DNA of 64,000 nt from Pantoea trifolii. Lineage in GTDB: Bacteria; Pseudomonadota; Gammaproteobacteria; Enterobacterales; Enterobacteriaceae. The notes below the pieces were generated by a model. That model had not been told where the DNA came from, made no database searches, and saw only the letters and a list, made by a program, of their open reading frames with translations. Numbering within the stretch: position 1 is the stretch's first letter; each line of letters opens with the position of its first letter. Shown one piece after another: positions 54,236-64,000 of the stretch. Location: positions 62,001 through 126,000 of the forward strand of contig NZ_JANIET010000002.1 of the NCBI RefSeq assembly GCF_024506435.1, in the 5' to 3' direction. The translations under genes were made by a program, and so were the position numbers.

Positions 54236-55135
54236 TCACGTTAATGTCGGTTTGATAAGCGGAAGATATCCCGCCACCCCATGTCGCGTAAGCTGCGCCA
54301 GCATTTGCTGGGCGGCATCGTTAGCATTATGTTGCCACAGTGCGATACCCATACTTCCCACGGCGGGCAGTTGAGCGTTCAGGGCATGCAATCCAGCAGG
54401 TAAACCGATCTGGCTGCGCAAGGTGATCCCTAATCCAGCCCGCACCGCTGCCCAGACGCCGCTCAAACTGTGGCTGGTAAACACCACGCGCCAGTCGAGT
54501 CCAGCCTGTTCCAGCACGTTCAGCGCACGTGTACGCATCAGGCATGGCGCTTCAAACATCACCAGCGGTAGGGGTTCATTGCGTGCGAGCAGGGCGCGGA
54601 TATCAAACTCTTGCGCGCCAATCCATGCCAGCGGCGTCTGGCCCAGCAACTCACTTTGTGCGGGTAAATTATCGCCTTGCCACAGTAGCACCATATCTAG
54701 ACTTTGCTCGGCCATCGCCTGTAACAACGGCTGATTGCGATCGACGCGTGCGCTGATACGCACACTCGGATGCTGGCGGCTAAATGGGCCAAGAATGCCG
54801 GGCATCAGCGACTCACCGAAATCTTCCTGCATGCCAATACGCACATCACCCTGCAACAACTCGCCGCGCACCGCGCGCCAGGCTTCATCATTCAGGCTGA
54901 GCAGACGGCGCGCATAGCTCAGCAAGATTTCGCCGCCGGGCGTGGGCGCCAGATGACGACCGCGTTTGGTCACCAGCGCCATACCGCATTGCTGTTCCAG
55001 CTTTTTTAACTGGGCGCTAACCGCTGACGTCGAGCGGCACAGCTGCTGCGCCGCCAGCGCGAAGCTGCCGCACTCGATTCCCAACACAAAACTGCGCAGC
55101 GCATCGCTATCAAGCGAGACCGGAATCTTCTCCAT
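54236..55135 (-). CDS. LysR-family transcriptional regulator
   Basis: About 299 residues from ATG at 55135 (AAGG six bases upstream). N-terminal helix-turn-helix at about residues 6-65 (LRSFVLGIECGSFALAAQQLCRSTSAVSAQLKKLEQQCG), then the LysR substrate domain. Divergent from a CMD-family/tautomerase pair, which is its likely target. Confidence 0.9.
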   Translation of the reverse strand: MEKIPVSLDSDALRSFVLGIECGSFALAAQQLCRSTSAVSAQLKKLEQQCGMALVTKRGRHLAPTPGGEILLSYARRLLSLNDEAWRAVRGELLQGDVRIGMQEDFGESLMPGILGPFSRQHPSVRISARVDRNQPLLQAMAEQSLDMVLLWQGDNLPAQSELLGQTPLAWIGAQEFDIRALLARNEPLPLVMFEAPCLMRTRALNVLEQAGLDWRVVFTSHSLSGVWAAVRAGLGITLRSQIGLPAGLHALNAQLPAVGSMGIALWQHNANDAAQQMLAQLTRHGVAGYLPLIKPTLT

Positions 55136-55234
55136 AACCATCCTTCAAAGCGGGACTATGAGTCCTGAATAATATGATTTTCAGGATTGTAGCAGCGCGC
55201 CACAATCGCTGCCTATTCAATGCCGGAGAAAATC

Positions 55235-55543
55235 ATGAGTAAGCCACTGGATCGCGATTCGTTACAGCAGGTCGCACCGAAGTTAGCCGAGTTAACCCAG
55301 CAGGTGTTGTTTGGTGATATCTGGCAGCGGCCGGTGCTGTCACCGCGTGAGCGCAGTTTGATCACGCTCGCCACGCTCAGCGCTTTGGGCCGCGAGCAGC
55401 AACTGCCGTGGCATCTTGAATTTGCGCAGCAGAATGGACTGAGTCGTGAAGAGCTGGTGGAGTTATTTACTCATCAGGCGTTCTACGCCGGATGGCCCGT
55501 TGCGGTCACCGCACTGGCTTTGCTGCAACAGGAGAACAACTGA
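55235..55543 (+). CDS. Carboxymuconolactone decarboxylase (CMD)-family protein
   Basis: A 102-residue protein from ATG at 55235 (GGAG eight bases upstream). The family core is clear (RPVLSPRERSLITLATLSALGREQQLPWHLEFAQQNG, LSREELVELFTHQAFYAGWPVAVTAL). No CxxC thiol pair is present, so it is not an AhpD-type peroxidase. Overlaps the next gene (TGATG). Confidence 0.87.
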   Translation: MSKPLDRDSLQQVAPKLAELTQQVLFGDIWQRPVLSPRERSLITLATLSALGREQQLPWHLEFAQQNGLSREELVELFTHQAFYAGWPVAVTALALLQQENN

Positions 55544-55923
55544 TGCCATTGACCCGAATCACCGTGCGCGACGGTTGGAGCGATGCCGATCTGCAAATCT
55601 TATCGGACACGTTGCATGAGGTGCTGGTCGCCGAGTTCAACGTACCGCCCGACGATCGTTTCCAGGTAATTGAATCGCTGGCGGCGCCGCGTTTTATTTA
55701 TGATCGCCACTATCTCAGCGGCGGTCGTAGCGAGCGCTATGTGTTGCTGAACATCGTGGCAGGAAAACCGCGCAGTGCGGAACAGAAGCGCGCAACTTAT
55801 CGTGTGCTGAGCGAACGCCTGCAGCAGCGGCTCAATCTTGATCCCCATGATTTGATGATCATTATTCAGCAAACCAAGCTCGGAGACTGGAGTTTCAGCG
55901 GCGGAAAGATGTTTGAGTTGTAA
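55543..55923 (+). CDS. Tautomerase-family protein
   Basis: A 126-residue protein with Pro after the initiator (MPLTRITVRDGWSDADLQ) as in 4-OT/MIF-type tautomerases of the longer class. FQVIESLAAPRFIYDRHYLSGGRSERYVLLNI and C-terminal DLMIIIQQTKLGDWSFSGG are typical. Translationally coupled to the CMD gene and probably LysR-controlled; together they may handle an aromatic or quinone compound. Confidence 0.85.
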   Translation: MPLTRITVRDGWSDADLQILSDTLHEVLVAEFNVPPDDRFQVIESLAAPRFIYDRHYLSGGRSERYVLLNIVAGKPRSAEQKRATYRVLSERLQQRLNLDPHDLMIIIQQTKLGDWSFSGGKMFEL

Positions 55924-55925
55924 GC

Positions 55926-55985
55926 GCCGTAGGGTCGCCATTCATGGCGACCTTCTACCAGGTGCGCATGAATGCGCACCCTACA
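55926..55985. repeat. REP-like hairpins copy D (two inverted copies)
   Basis: CGTAGGGTCGCCATTCATGG continuing to CGACC, then TTCTACCA, then GGTGCGCATGAATGCGCACC and CTAC. This pairs both repeat versions (GTCGCCAT and GGTGCGCAT) head to head between convergent genes. Confidence 0.65.
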
Positions 55986-55992
55986 AAAGCGC

Positions 55993-57791
<1,799 letters not shown>

Positions 57792-57795
<4 letters not shown>

Positions 57796-59234
57796 TTTGC
57801 TTTCACAAAGCGTGCAGACAAACTGCTCACCGGCAGGAAGCTGAAATCCGTATCAAACGGATAGGCGGGCTGCAATTTGCGTTTGCGGGTTAGGCGTTCC
57901 ACATATTGATCGACCACGCCTTCCGACAGCGCCATCAGGTTTGGATTCGCCAGCGGAGCCAGTTCCGGCGACAGATAACCCGACTTCACCACCACAATTT
58001 TAGCGGTGGCAGGATCGAGGCCGAGCAGGGCGAAATCCGCCAGGTTGTGATATGGACGGCGACGATCGGCGACCACCAACGTAATGCCGCCGGTTTGCAG
58101 CAGCGCCTGTTTCGCCAGCGAACGCGGATCGTCGCTGAGATGCTTCACCACAAATTCGGCCTGCACTTTGCCACCGGCCGGATCGAGCGACGCGCCAACG
58201 GTCAGTGTTAAGGTTGCGCCAACGCTGGCAGCAAATGCTGCATCGGTGGCGGGTTTATCGGTAATACCGGCGACGATAACGCCCTGTGCATCCCGGCGAA
58301 TTAGCTCCGCCAACACATCCGCGCGATCGCCAACGCCGCCGCCGGTAGGATTATCACCGGAATCGGCCAGAATCACCGGCGCGGTTTCGCTGGCGATAGC
58401 CATGCTGACGCACTCTTCAATGCTGCCGGTGACGCAGCCAAAGCTGAATTCATCGCGCGCCTGCCAGTAAGCCAGCGCCAGTTTTGCCGCCTGTTCCGCC
58501 AGCACATCGGCATCGGTGCCGGTCATGATCGCAGCGGCGGTGGCGCGCGGTTCATCGGCCCAGACGTAGCCGACCATCAGCGAGGCGTCCCAGATATGCT
58601 CCAGCTGGTTTATCGCGGGCAAACGGGCGTACAAACTCTTAGCCGGTTCATCTTCGGTACTGGTGCGCTCGCCAGGTAATACCACCGGAATCGGTGCCCA
58701 CACCACGCCGGGTTTGATGCCGGTTTGCAGGCTTTTGACCAGCATCGATACCGAGCGGCGCATGGTTTCTTCGACATCAATGTGTGGCGCGGTGCGGTAA
58801 GTCGAGAACATATCGATGGCATCAATGATGCGCTGCGTGACATTGCCGTGCAGATCGTAGCTCACGGTGATCGGGCAATCCGCGCCGACCAACTCGCGCG
58901 TGGCGCTGATCCAGTCGCCTTCGGCATCTTCCATGCCTTCAACATAGACCGCGCCGTGCATGGCGAGATAGACGCCATCCACCGGCAAATGTGCTGCGAG
59001 GCGCGTCAGGAATTCCTGCTTAAAATCGTCGTAGGTGATGCGCGCTACCGGACCCCCGGCGATGGCGCGCGCGTGGAAGGTCGGCAGAAACGCGGCATCA
59101 TAATCCTGCAGAAAGGCGAAGTAAGGGTTGGTGGTGAGTTCATCCCCGCGCACGATGCGGAAGTCGTCGGCATAATTCAGCACCGGATTATAAGTACTGC
59201 ACTCAGTATGAATTCCACCAAAAGCAATGCGCAT
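57792..59234 (-). CDS. M81-family metallopeptidase (MlrC-like)
   Basis: A 480-residue member of the M81/MlrC family, known from microcystin breakdown but common in peptide loci. The N-terminal metal motif GGIHTECSTYNPV and the long domain with DLHGNVTQRIIDAID and ADSGDNPTGGGVGDRADVLAELIR are conserved. It is cytoplasmic, with no signal, and probably hydrolyses a small or modified peptide imported by the neighbouring transporter. Confidence 0.85.
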
Positions 59235-59245
59235 AGCAGCCTCCG

Positions 59246-60379
59246 CTAGTCGGGTAAGTGAATGATAAAACGATACGCCGCCACACTGGCTGCGGCTCTG
59301 GCCCAGCTCTCTTCGTTGATTGCCATGCTGGCGATCGGCGTTTTGCCGATGATCGACGGCAGCACATGGCTGTCGATTGCCTGCATCACCACGGTTTTCA
59401 GCAAGCCATCAAACGAATCGGGCTGATGTGCAATCACAATTAATTCGGGGTCGTTCATCTGGATGATATTGGCGATCGACAAGCCCAGCGCATGACCGGC
59501 CTGATGCAAGATGGCAATCGCCGCACTGTTACCTTTCACCGCCAGCGCTTCCAGCTCGGCGATCGATTCACTCGCCAGCGCTTTGTCACGCACGCTTTCG
59601 CGGATGGCGGTTAACGAGGCCAGCGTATCGAGGCAGCCGCGTTTGCCGCAGCGGCACGGACGTCCGCCAGGTTCGATGGTGCAGTGGGCGATTTCACCGG
59701 CAGCGCCGTGTGCGCCACGGTGCAGCTGGCCCTGAAAGAAGTGCGCCGATCCAATGCCGTCACCGTGTGAAATCAGGGTGAAGTTGCGCGCCTTTTTCGC
59801 CACGCCGAAAATCTTCTCGCTCACCGCTAACGCCTTGGCATCGTTTTCTAACGACACTTCCAGCCCGGTTTGCTGTTTCAACAGTTCCGCCAGCGGCACG
59901 TTTTTCCAGCCCAGCAGCGCCGACTGCACGCAAATCGCCTGATGTTCATCGACAAATCCGGACAGCGTCACGCCCAACCCGATCAGCTGATCTTGCGAAA
60001 TCGATTTCTGCGCAATCAGTTCGGGAATCGCCGCCGCAATCATTTTTGCCAGCTGCGGCGGATCGAGATTCAACGGCATTTGCGTGGCGGCCAGCGTGCG
60101 GCCGTGCATATCAATCAGCACTAACACCACGCGCTCGCCAAGCAGCGAGGCACCAAGAAAATAGGCGCTATCGGCACGCATTTTTAATAACACCGATGGA
60201 CGACCCTGACCGCTGGATTCCGGAACGCTCTCTTCCAGCAATCCAGCCTGCAGCATCTCTTTCACCAGCGGGCTAATTGCGGCTTTGCTTAATTTCATTT
60301 TTTCCGCAAGCGCGGTGCGGCTCATGCCATGCGACGCAATAAGTAAGCGCAGAATTTGTTGCTGGTGGGCATTGAGCAT
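59246..60379 (-). CDS. ROK-family regulator of the peptide locus
   Basis: About 377 residues from ATG at 60379. Winged helix at the N-terminus (QQQILRLLIASHGMSRTALAEKMKLSKAAISPLVKEML) and ROK domain with the zinc motif CRCGKRGC. It is upstream of the M81 and ATPase genes (11-base gap) and divergent from the binding-protein gene, so it controls both. A palindromic site ATTTAGTTAAAT lies at 60445-60456. Confidence 0.88.
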   Translation of the reverse strand: MLNAHQQQILRLLIASHGMSRTALAEKMKLSKAAISPLVKEMLQAGLLEESVPESSGQGRPSVLLKMRADSAYFLGASLLGERVVLVLIDMHGRTLAATQMPLNLDPPQLAKMIAAAIPELIAQKSISQDQLIGLGVTLSGFVDEHQAICVQSALLGWKNVPLAELLKQQTGLEVSLENDAKALAVSEKIFGVAKKARNFTLISHGDGIGSAHFFQGQLHRGAHGAAGEIAHCTIEPGGRPCRCGKRGCLDTLASLTAIRESVRDKALASESIAELEALAVKGNSAAIAILHQAGHALGLSIANIIQMNDPELIVIAHQPDSFDGLLKTVVMQAIDSHVLPSIIGKTPIASMAINEESWARAAASVAAYRFIIHLPD

Positions 60380-60444
60380 TGAGGTTCTCACGGCGTTAGC
60401 ACTATGCGCTGACAATAATAAGGACAGAAAACAAATACAACGAT

Positions 60445-60456
60445 ATTTAGTTAAAT
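60445..60456. promoter_or_regulatory. AT-rich palindrome in the divergent peptide-locus promoter
   Basis: ATTTA-GT-TAAAT in an AT-rich spacer between ROK and binding-protein genes. A candidate ROK operator. Confidence 0.35.
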
Positions 60457-60580
60457 TTCTGAATGCAGATCTGATTATAAGTAAATTATATGAACCAACC
60501 TATTGGCTTTTGTTTAGCGAGTGTGGCTTATATAGCGTGGATATTTCACCGATCGTTTCAATGATTCATTGAGGGTCTTC

Positions 60581-62116
60581 ATGGAAAGCAAACACAAGCA
60601 TTTCAAGGTACTGACGCTGGCCGGTTGTTTAATTGCGTCGATGGCAAGCGCCTCCGTATTTGCCAGCCAACTGGTGATCATGCAAAACGAACCACCGCGC
60701 AGCATGGACCCCGGCAACCAAACCGCGACCTTCACCGGCACGGTGCTGGACCCGATGTACGAAGGCCTGACGCGTCTCGGTGATGACGGCAAAATCATTC
60801 CGGCGCTGGCATTATCCTGGACATCCGATGACAGCGGACTTAACTGGACCTTTACCCTGCGGCCAAATGTGAAATTCCACGACGGCACGCCATTTAATGC
60901 CGATGCGGTGGTAGAAAACTTCCAGCGTCATTTAAATTCGCAGCGCGGTTTAGCCGGTAGCGGGAAAATTCGTACCTTTATTCAGGACGTGAAGAAAAAA
61001 GACGATCTCACTGTCACGTTTCAGCTAAAAAAAATTAACCCGGCCTTTTTAACTGTTTTAGCCTCCGGTCCGGGATTAATGGTGAGTCCAACGGCGGATA
61101 AAGCGGGCAGTATTAACAATAAAGCCGACGGCACCGGTCCTTATAAACTGGTGCAGTACAAATCCGGCGAATATGTGCTTGAACAAAAGAATCCCGACTA
61201 TTGGGGGAAATCTTCCGGTCCGGATGAAATTAAATGGATGTGGAGCAGCGAGCCTTCAGTGATGAATATGGCGCTGCAATCGGGGCAGGTCGATATTATT
61301 AACCCGGTGCCGCCGCAGTTTGCTGGCATGTTGAAAAACAACGCTAACGTTAATCTCAAACAGTCGCCGGGTGCGGCGGTGTTCTGGGTCGATCTCAACA
61401 CCCAAAGCAAAGCGCTGAGTGATGTGCGCGTACGTCAGGCGCTGAATCTCGCCACCGACCAGCAGGCGCTGGTGAAAGCCATCATGTTTGGTTATGCACA
61501 ACCGGCGAACTCCGCGCTGGCACCGGTCGATCCGAACTACGACAAAGCGCTGCATGACTATCCGTATGATCTGCAAAAAGCCAAAGATCTGCTGAAAGCG
61601 GCGGGCTACGCCGACGGTTTCCCAATGTCGATCGCGGTGCAGGCTCCAGATGCGCGTACCGCACAAGTGCTGCAGGGCATGTGGAGCAAAATCGGCGTGA
61701 AACTCAACGTGCGCCAGATGGAGAGCGGCGTGTGGACCAAAGCGGCGTTTGCCGATGGCAAAGAGAAAGCTGCGCAGAGCACCGATGCGGTGCTGGCGTC
61801 CTGGTCTTCTGGTTTGTATGGTTCGGATCTGCAGCTGCGTCCGCTCTATCACACCAGTAGCTTTGCGCCGGGCGGGGCCAATCTCGGCTTCTTTAGCGAC
61901 AAGCAAACCGATGATCTGATCGACACCGCTGCATCGACGCTCGACGATGCTAAACGCAAAGATCTCTACTTCCAGGCGCAAAAACAGATCAGCGGATTAG
62001 CGCCGCAGGTGCTGTTGTTCTATCAGGATGATCTCTATGCCGCACGTAAAAATATCAGCGGCGTAGTGATGCAGCCCGGCGGACAAATCGTCGTACGCGA
62101 CGCGGTGAAGCAATAA
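60581..62116 (+). CDS. Peptide ABC transporter solute-binding protein (family 5)
   Basis: About 511 residues from ATG at 60581 (GAGGG nearby). Signal peptide at residues 1-28 (LTLAGCLIASMASASVFAS). The family 5 body is recognised by PPRSMDPGNQTATFTGTVLDPMYEGLTRLG and the end YQDDLYAARKNISGVVMQPGGQIVVRDAV. First gene of the rightward transport operon, then two permeases. Confidence 0.92.
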   Translation: MESKHKHFKVLTLAGCLIASMASASVFASQLVIMQNEPPRSMDPGNQTATFTGTVLDPMYEGLTRLGDDGKIIPALALSWTSDDSGLNWTFTLRPNVKFHDGTPFNADAVVENFQRHLNSQRGLAGSGKIRTFIQDVKKKDDLTVTFQLKKINPAFLTVLASGPGLMVSPTADKAGSINNKADGTGPYKLVQYKSGEYVLEQKNPDYWGKSSGPDEIKWMWSSEPSVMNMALQSGQVDIINPVPPQFAGMLKNNANVNLKQSPGAAVFWVDLNTQSKALSDVRVRQALNLATDQQALVKAIMFGYAQPANSALAPVDPNYDKALHDYPYDLQKAKDLLKAAGYADGFPMSIAVQAPDARTAQVLQGMWSKIGVKLNVRQMESGVWTKAAFADGKEKAAQSTDAVLASWSSGLYGSDLQLRPLYHTSSFAPGGANLGFFSDKQTDDLIDTAASTLDDAKRKDLYFQAQKQISGLAPQVLLFYQDDLYAARKNISGVVMQPGGQIVVRDAVKQ

Positions 62117-62134
62117 CCCAATGGTTGATGTGAT

Positions 62135-63055
62135 ATGAAAGCGTACGTCGCAAAAAAGGTGCTTTCGCTGCCGTTAATCATTTTCGGCGTGTCGATTATC
62201 GTGTTTATCGCCATCCGCGCGCTGCCGGGCGATCCGGCGCGGCTGATGGCGGGACCAGAAGCGCCGCAGGAAGCGGTGGACCATATGCGCGTGCGGCTGG
62301 GGCTGGATCGGCCGCTGCCGCTGCAATATGTCAAATTCGCGGCGGAAGCACTGCACGGCAACCTTGGCTTGTCGTTGCAGTCGCAGCGTCCGGTGATGAC
62401 CGAGATCAGCGAGCGGTTGCCGTACACCTTATCGCTGGCTGCACTGGCGTATCTGTTGGCGATTGCGATTGGTGTGCCGGCAGGCATGACCGGCGCCATC
62501 TATCGCCAGCGCATTCCCGATCAAATTGTGATGGTGCTGACCATTGCCGGTGCGTCGATTGCCAACTTCTGGCTGGCGCTGCTGGCGTTGAATTACTTCG
62601 CCGTTGAGCTGGGCTGGTTACCGCTGTTAGGTGCTGATTCGTGGAAAAACTACATCATGCCGACTGTCACGCTGGCGATTTTGCCGATGGCGATGATTGC
62701 GCGCATGACGCGTTCCAGCATGCTGGATGTGCTGAGCCAGGATTACATCCGCACCGCCAAAGCCAAGGGATTATCCTCTGCCAGCATTAACTGGAAGCAC
62801 GCGCTGCGTAATGCGCTGATCCCGATTGTGACCATCGTGGCGCTCAACTTCGGCAGCCTGATTGGCGGCGCGGTGGTGACCGAATCGGTGTTCAACTGGC
62901 CTGGCATTGGCCGCTTGTTGGTGGATTCGGTGCGCTACCGCGATTATCCGGTGATTCAGGGCGTGACGCTGGTGGCGGTTACCGGCGTGGTGCTGATGAA
63001 TCTGGCCGGCGAAATCCTGATTGGCCTGCTCAATCCAAAAATAAGGTTCGACTGA
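62135..63055 (+). CDS. Peptide ABC transporter permease (DppB-like)
   Basis: A 306-residue DppB-like six-segment permease; EAA-type loop DYIRTAKAKGLSSASINWKHALRNALIPIVT. Overlaps the next gene by one base (TGATG). Confidence 0.93.
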   Translation: MKAYVAKKVLSLPLIIFGVSIIVFIAIRALPGDPARLMAGPEAPQEAVDHMRVRLGLDRPLPLQYVKFAAEALHGNLGLSLQSQRPVMTEISERLPYTLSLAALAYLLAIAIGVPAGMTGAIYRQRIPDQIVMVLTIAGASIANFWLALLALNYFAVELGWLPLLGADSWKNYIMPTVTLAILPMAMIARMTRSSMLDVLSQDYIRTAKAKGLSSASINWKHALRNALIPIVTIVALNFGSLIGGAVVTESVFNWPGIGRLLVDSVRYRDYPVIQGVTLVAVTGVVLMNLAGEILIGLLNPKIRFD

Positions 63056-63921
63056 TGAACAGCATTGAAACTTCTGTGCTGCCGCCGCGTTCGCGCAGCC
63101 GACACCTGCTCAGCATCCTGATAGCCAATCCATCCATTGCCATCGGCGGTGCGCTGGTGCTGCTGGTGGTGCTCGCCGCCGCGCTGGCTCCGCTGATTAC
63201 GCATTGGGATCCGGTGGAGCAGGATTTGCTTAATACCTTGCAAGCGCCGTCGGCCGCGCACTGGTTTGGCACCGACGATTATGGCCGCGACATTTTCTCG
63301 CGCGTGATTTTCGGCGCGCGCATTACGTTGTTTGAAGTGAGCTTGAGCGTAGCAATTTCAATGGTTATCGGCATTCCGCTTGGCATCATTTCTGGCTTAG
63401 CCGGACGCAAAATTGATGCGCTGATCATGTGGGTGATGGATATCATCTTCGCCTTTCCCGGCATCGTGCTGGCGATTTTGATTGTTAGCGTGCTCGGCGA
63501 AGGACTGACCAATATGCTGATCGCCATCTCGTTGTTCTCGATTCCTGTCTATGCGCGTTTGAGCCGTAACCTGACGCTGGGCCTGAAGAACATGGAGTAC
63601 ATCGAAGCGGCGCACATGCTCGGCGTGCGCTATCCGCGCATCATTACCCATTATATTCTGCGCAACTCGATTGGCCCGCTGATTGTGCAATCGACGCTGA
63701 CGGCGGGCGCGGTGGTGTTGTCTGCCGCCAGCCTGTCATTCCTCGGTTTAGGCGTGCAGCCACCGATGCCAGAGTGGGGCACCATGATGAGCGATGGGCG
63801 CAACTTCCTCGGCCTGAATATTTATGTGTCACTCTTCCCCGGATTGGCGATTTTGATTACCGTGCTGGGCTTCAATGTGCTGGGCGACGGTTTGCGCGAT
63901 GTGATGGATAAACGTTTATGA
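63055..63921 (+). CDS. Peptide ABC transporter permease (DppC-like)
   Basis: A 288-residue DppC-like permease with the N-terminal extension HWDPVEQDLLNTLQAPSAAHWFGTDDYGRDIFSRVI and loop MEYIEAAHMLGVRYPRIITHYILRNS. Overlaps the ROK kinase start (ATGA). Confidence 0.93.
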   Translation: MNSIETSVLPPRSRSRHLLSILIANPSIAIGGALVLLVVLAAALAPLITHWDPVEQDLLNTLQAPSAAHWFGTDDYGRDIFSRVIFGARITLFEVSLSVAISMVIGIPLGIISGLAGRKIDALIMWVMDIIFAFPGIVLAILIVSVLGEGLTNMLIAISLFSIPVYARLSRNLTLGLKNMEYIEAAHMLGVRYPRIITHYILRNSIGPLIVQSTLTAGAVVLSAASLSFLGLGVQPPMPEWGTMMSDGRNFLGLNIYVSLFPGLAILITVLGFNVLGDGLRDVMDKRL

Positions 63922-64000
63922 GTAAACAATCTGCGGTGATTTGCCTCGATCTGGGTGGTTCTTTTATTAAGCTAGGCGTGATGAACGCGCAGGGTGAATT
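63918..64000 (+). CDS. ROK-family sugar kinase (5' part only)
   Basis: The frame starts at ATG 63918 overlapping the permease stop. The 27 visible residues (AVICLDLGGSFIKLGVMNAQGE) are the N-terminal phosphate loop of ROK kinases such as glucokinase or N-acetylmannosamine kinase. The gene runs off the right edge. It may phosphorylate a sugar from an imported glycopeptide or muropeptide. Confidence 0.8.
   Translation, partial: MSKQSAVICLDLGGSFIKLGVMNAQGE

Overview
The window looks like enterobacterial DNA of the Pantoea/Erwinia type. The main reasons are a complete zeaxanthin-glucoside carotenoid cluster in the Pantoea order (crtE-X-Y-I-B with convergent crtZ, and no idi gene between crtE and crtX), a membrane-bound FAD/cytochrome c sugar-acid dehydrogenase, and short REP-like hairpins between genes. 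No rRNA, tRNA, replication or conjugation gene was seen, so chromosome and megaplasmid cannot be told apart. Gene content is mostly accessory: sugar and sugar-acid catabolism with local LacI, ROK and MarR regulators, efflux pumps, pigments and transporters.

Layout. 1-12.2 kb holds a talarate/galactarate dehydratase-like gene with a divergent LacI regulator, a UPF0303 gene, a HigBA-type toxin-antitoxin pair, a three-subunit membrane dehydrogenase (cytochrome c, GMC flavoprotein, small Tat subunit) and a LacI-controlled oxidoreductase/isomerase locus. 12.2-20.3 kb holds an ArsR-type regulator, an MFS exporter and the crt cluster. 20.4-34.4 kb is a mixed region: 2-hydroxyacid dehydrogenase, FAD oxidoreductase, MocR/EamA pair, an OtsA paralogue that has lost catalytic residues, a GNAT enzyme, an orphan phage-type antirepressor under a LexA-like box, a glycosyltransferase, an XRE/MFS pair and a full-length BamA paralogue. 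34.8-39.8 kb is a carbohydrate ABC transporter operon with a PfkB kinase. Its probable ROK regulator now lies at 48.8 kb.

The most notable element is about 8.7 kb between that ABC operon and the ROK gene, bounded by an imperfect 29-bp direct repeat (40021-40049 and 48730-48758). It carries two divergent operons. Rightward: an A-Ox-T-TE single-module NRPS of the indigoidine synthetase (IndC/BpsA) type, an IndA/PsuG-type C-glycosidase and a 4-oxalocrotonate-tautomerase-like protein. Leftward: uracil phosphoribosyltransferase, a PecM-like exporter, a HAD phosphatase and a small membrane protein. A PecS-like MarR regulator sits between them with 22-bp palindromic operators. This gene set matches indigoidine clusters and, more closely, the minimycin (oxazinomycin)/indigoidine cluster of Streptomyces. 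A blue-pigment and C-nucleoside antibiotic cassette is inferred.

49-64 kb holds a CycA-like permease, an NAD-type glutamate dehydrogenase, two small unknown proteins, a LysR-controlled pair (CMD-family protein and tautomerase), and a peptide transport locus (dual ATPase, two permeases, binding protein, M81 peptidase, ROK regulator, and the start of a ROK kinase running off the window).
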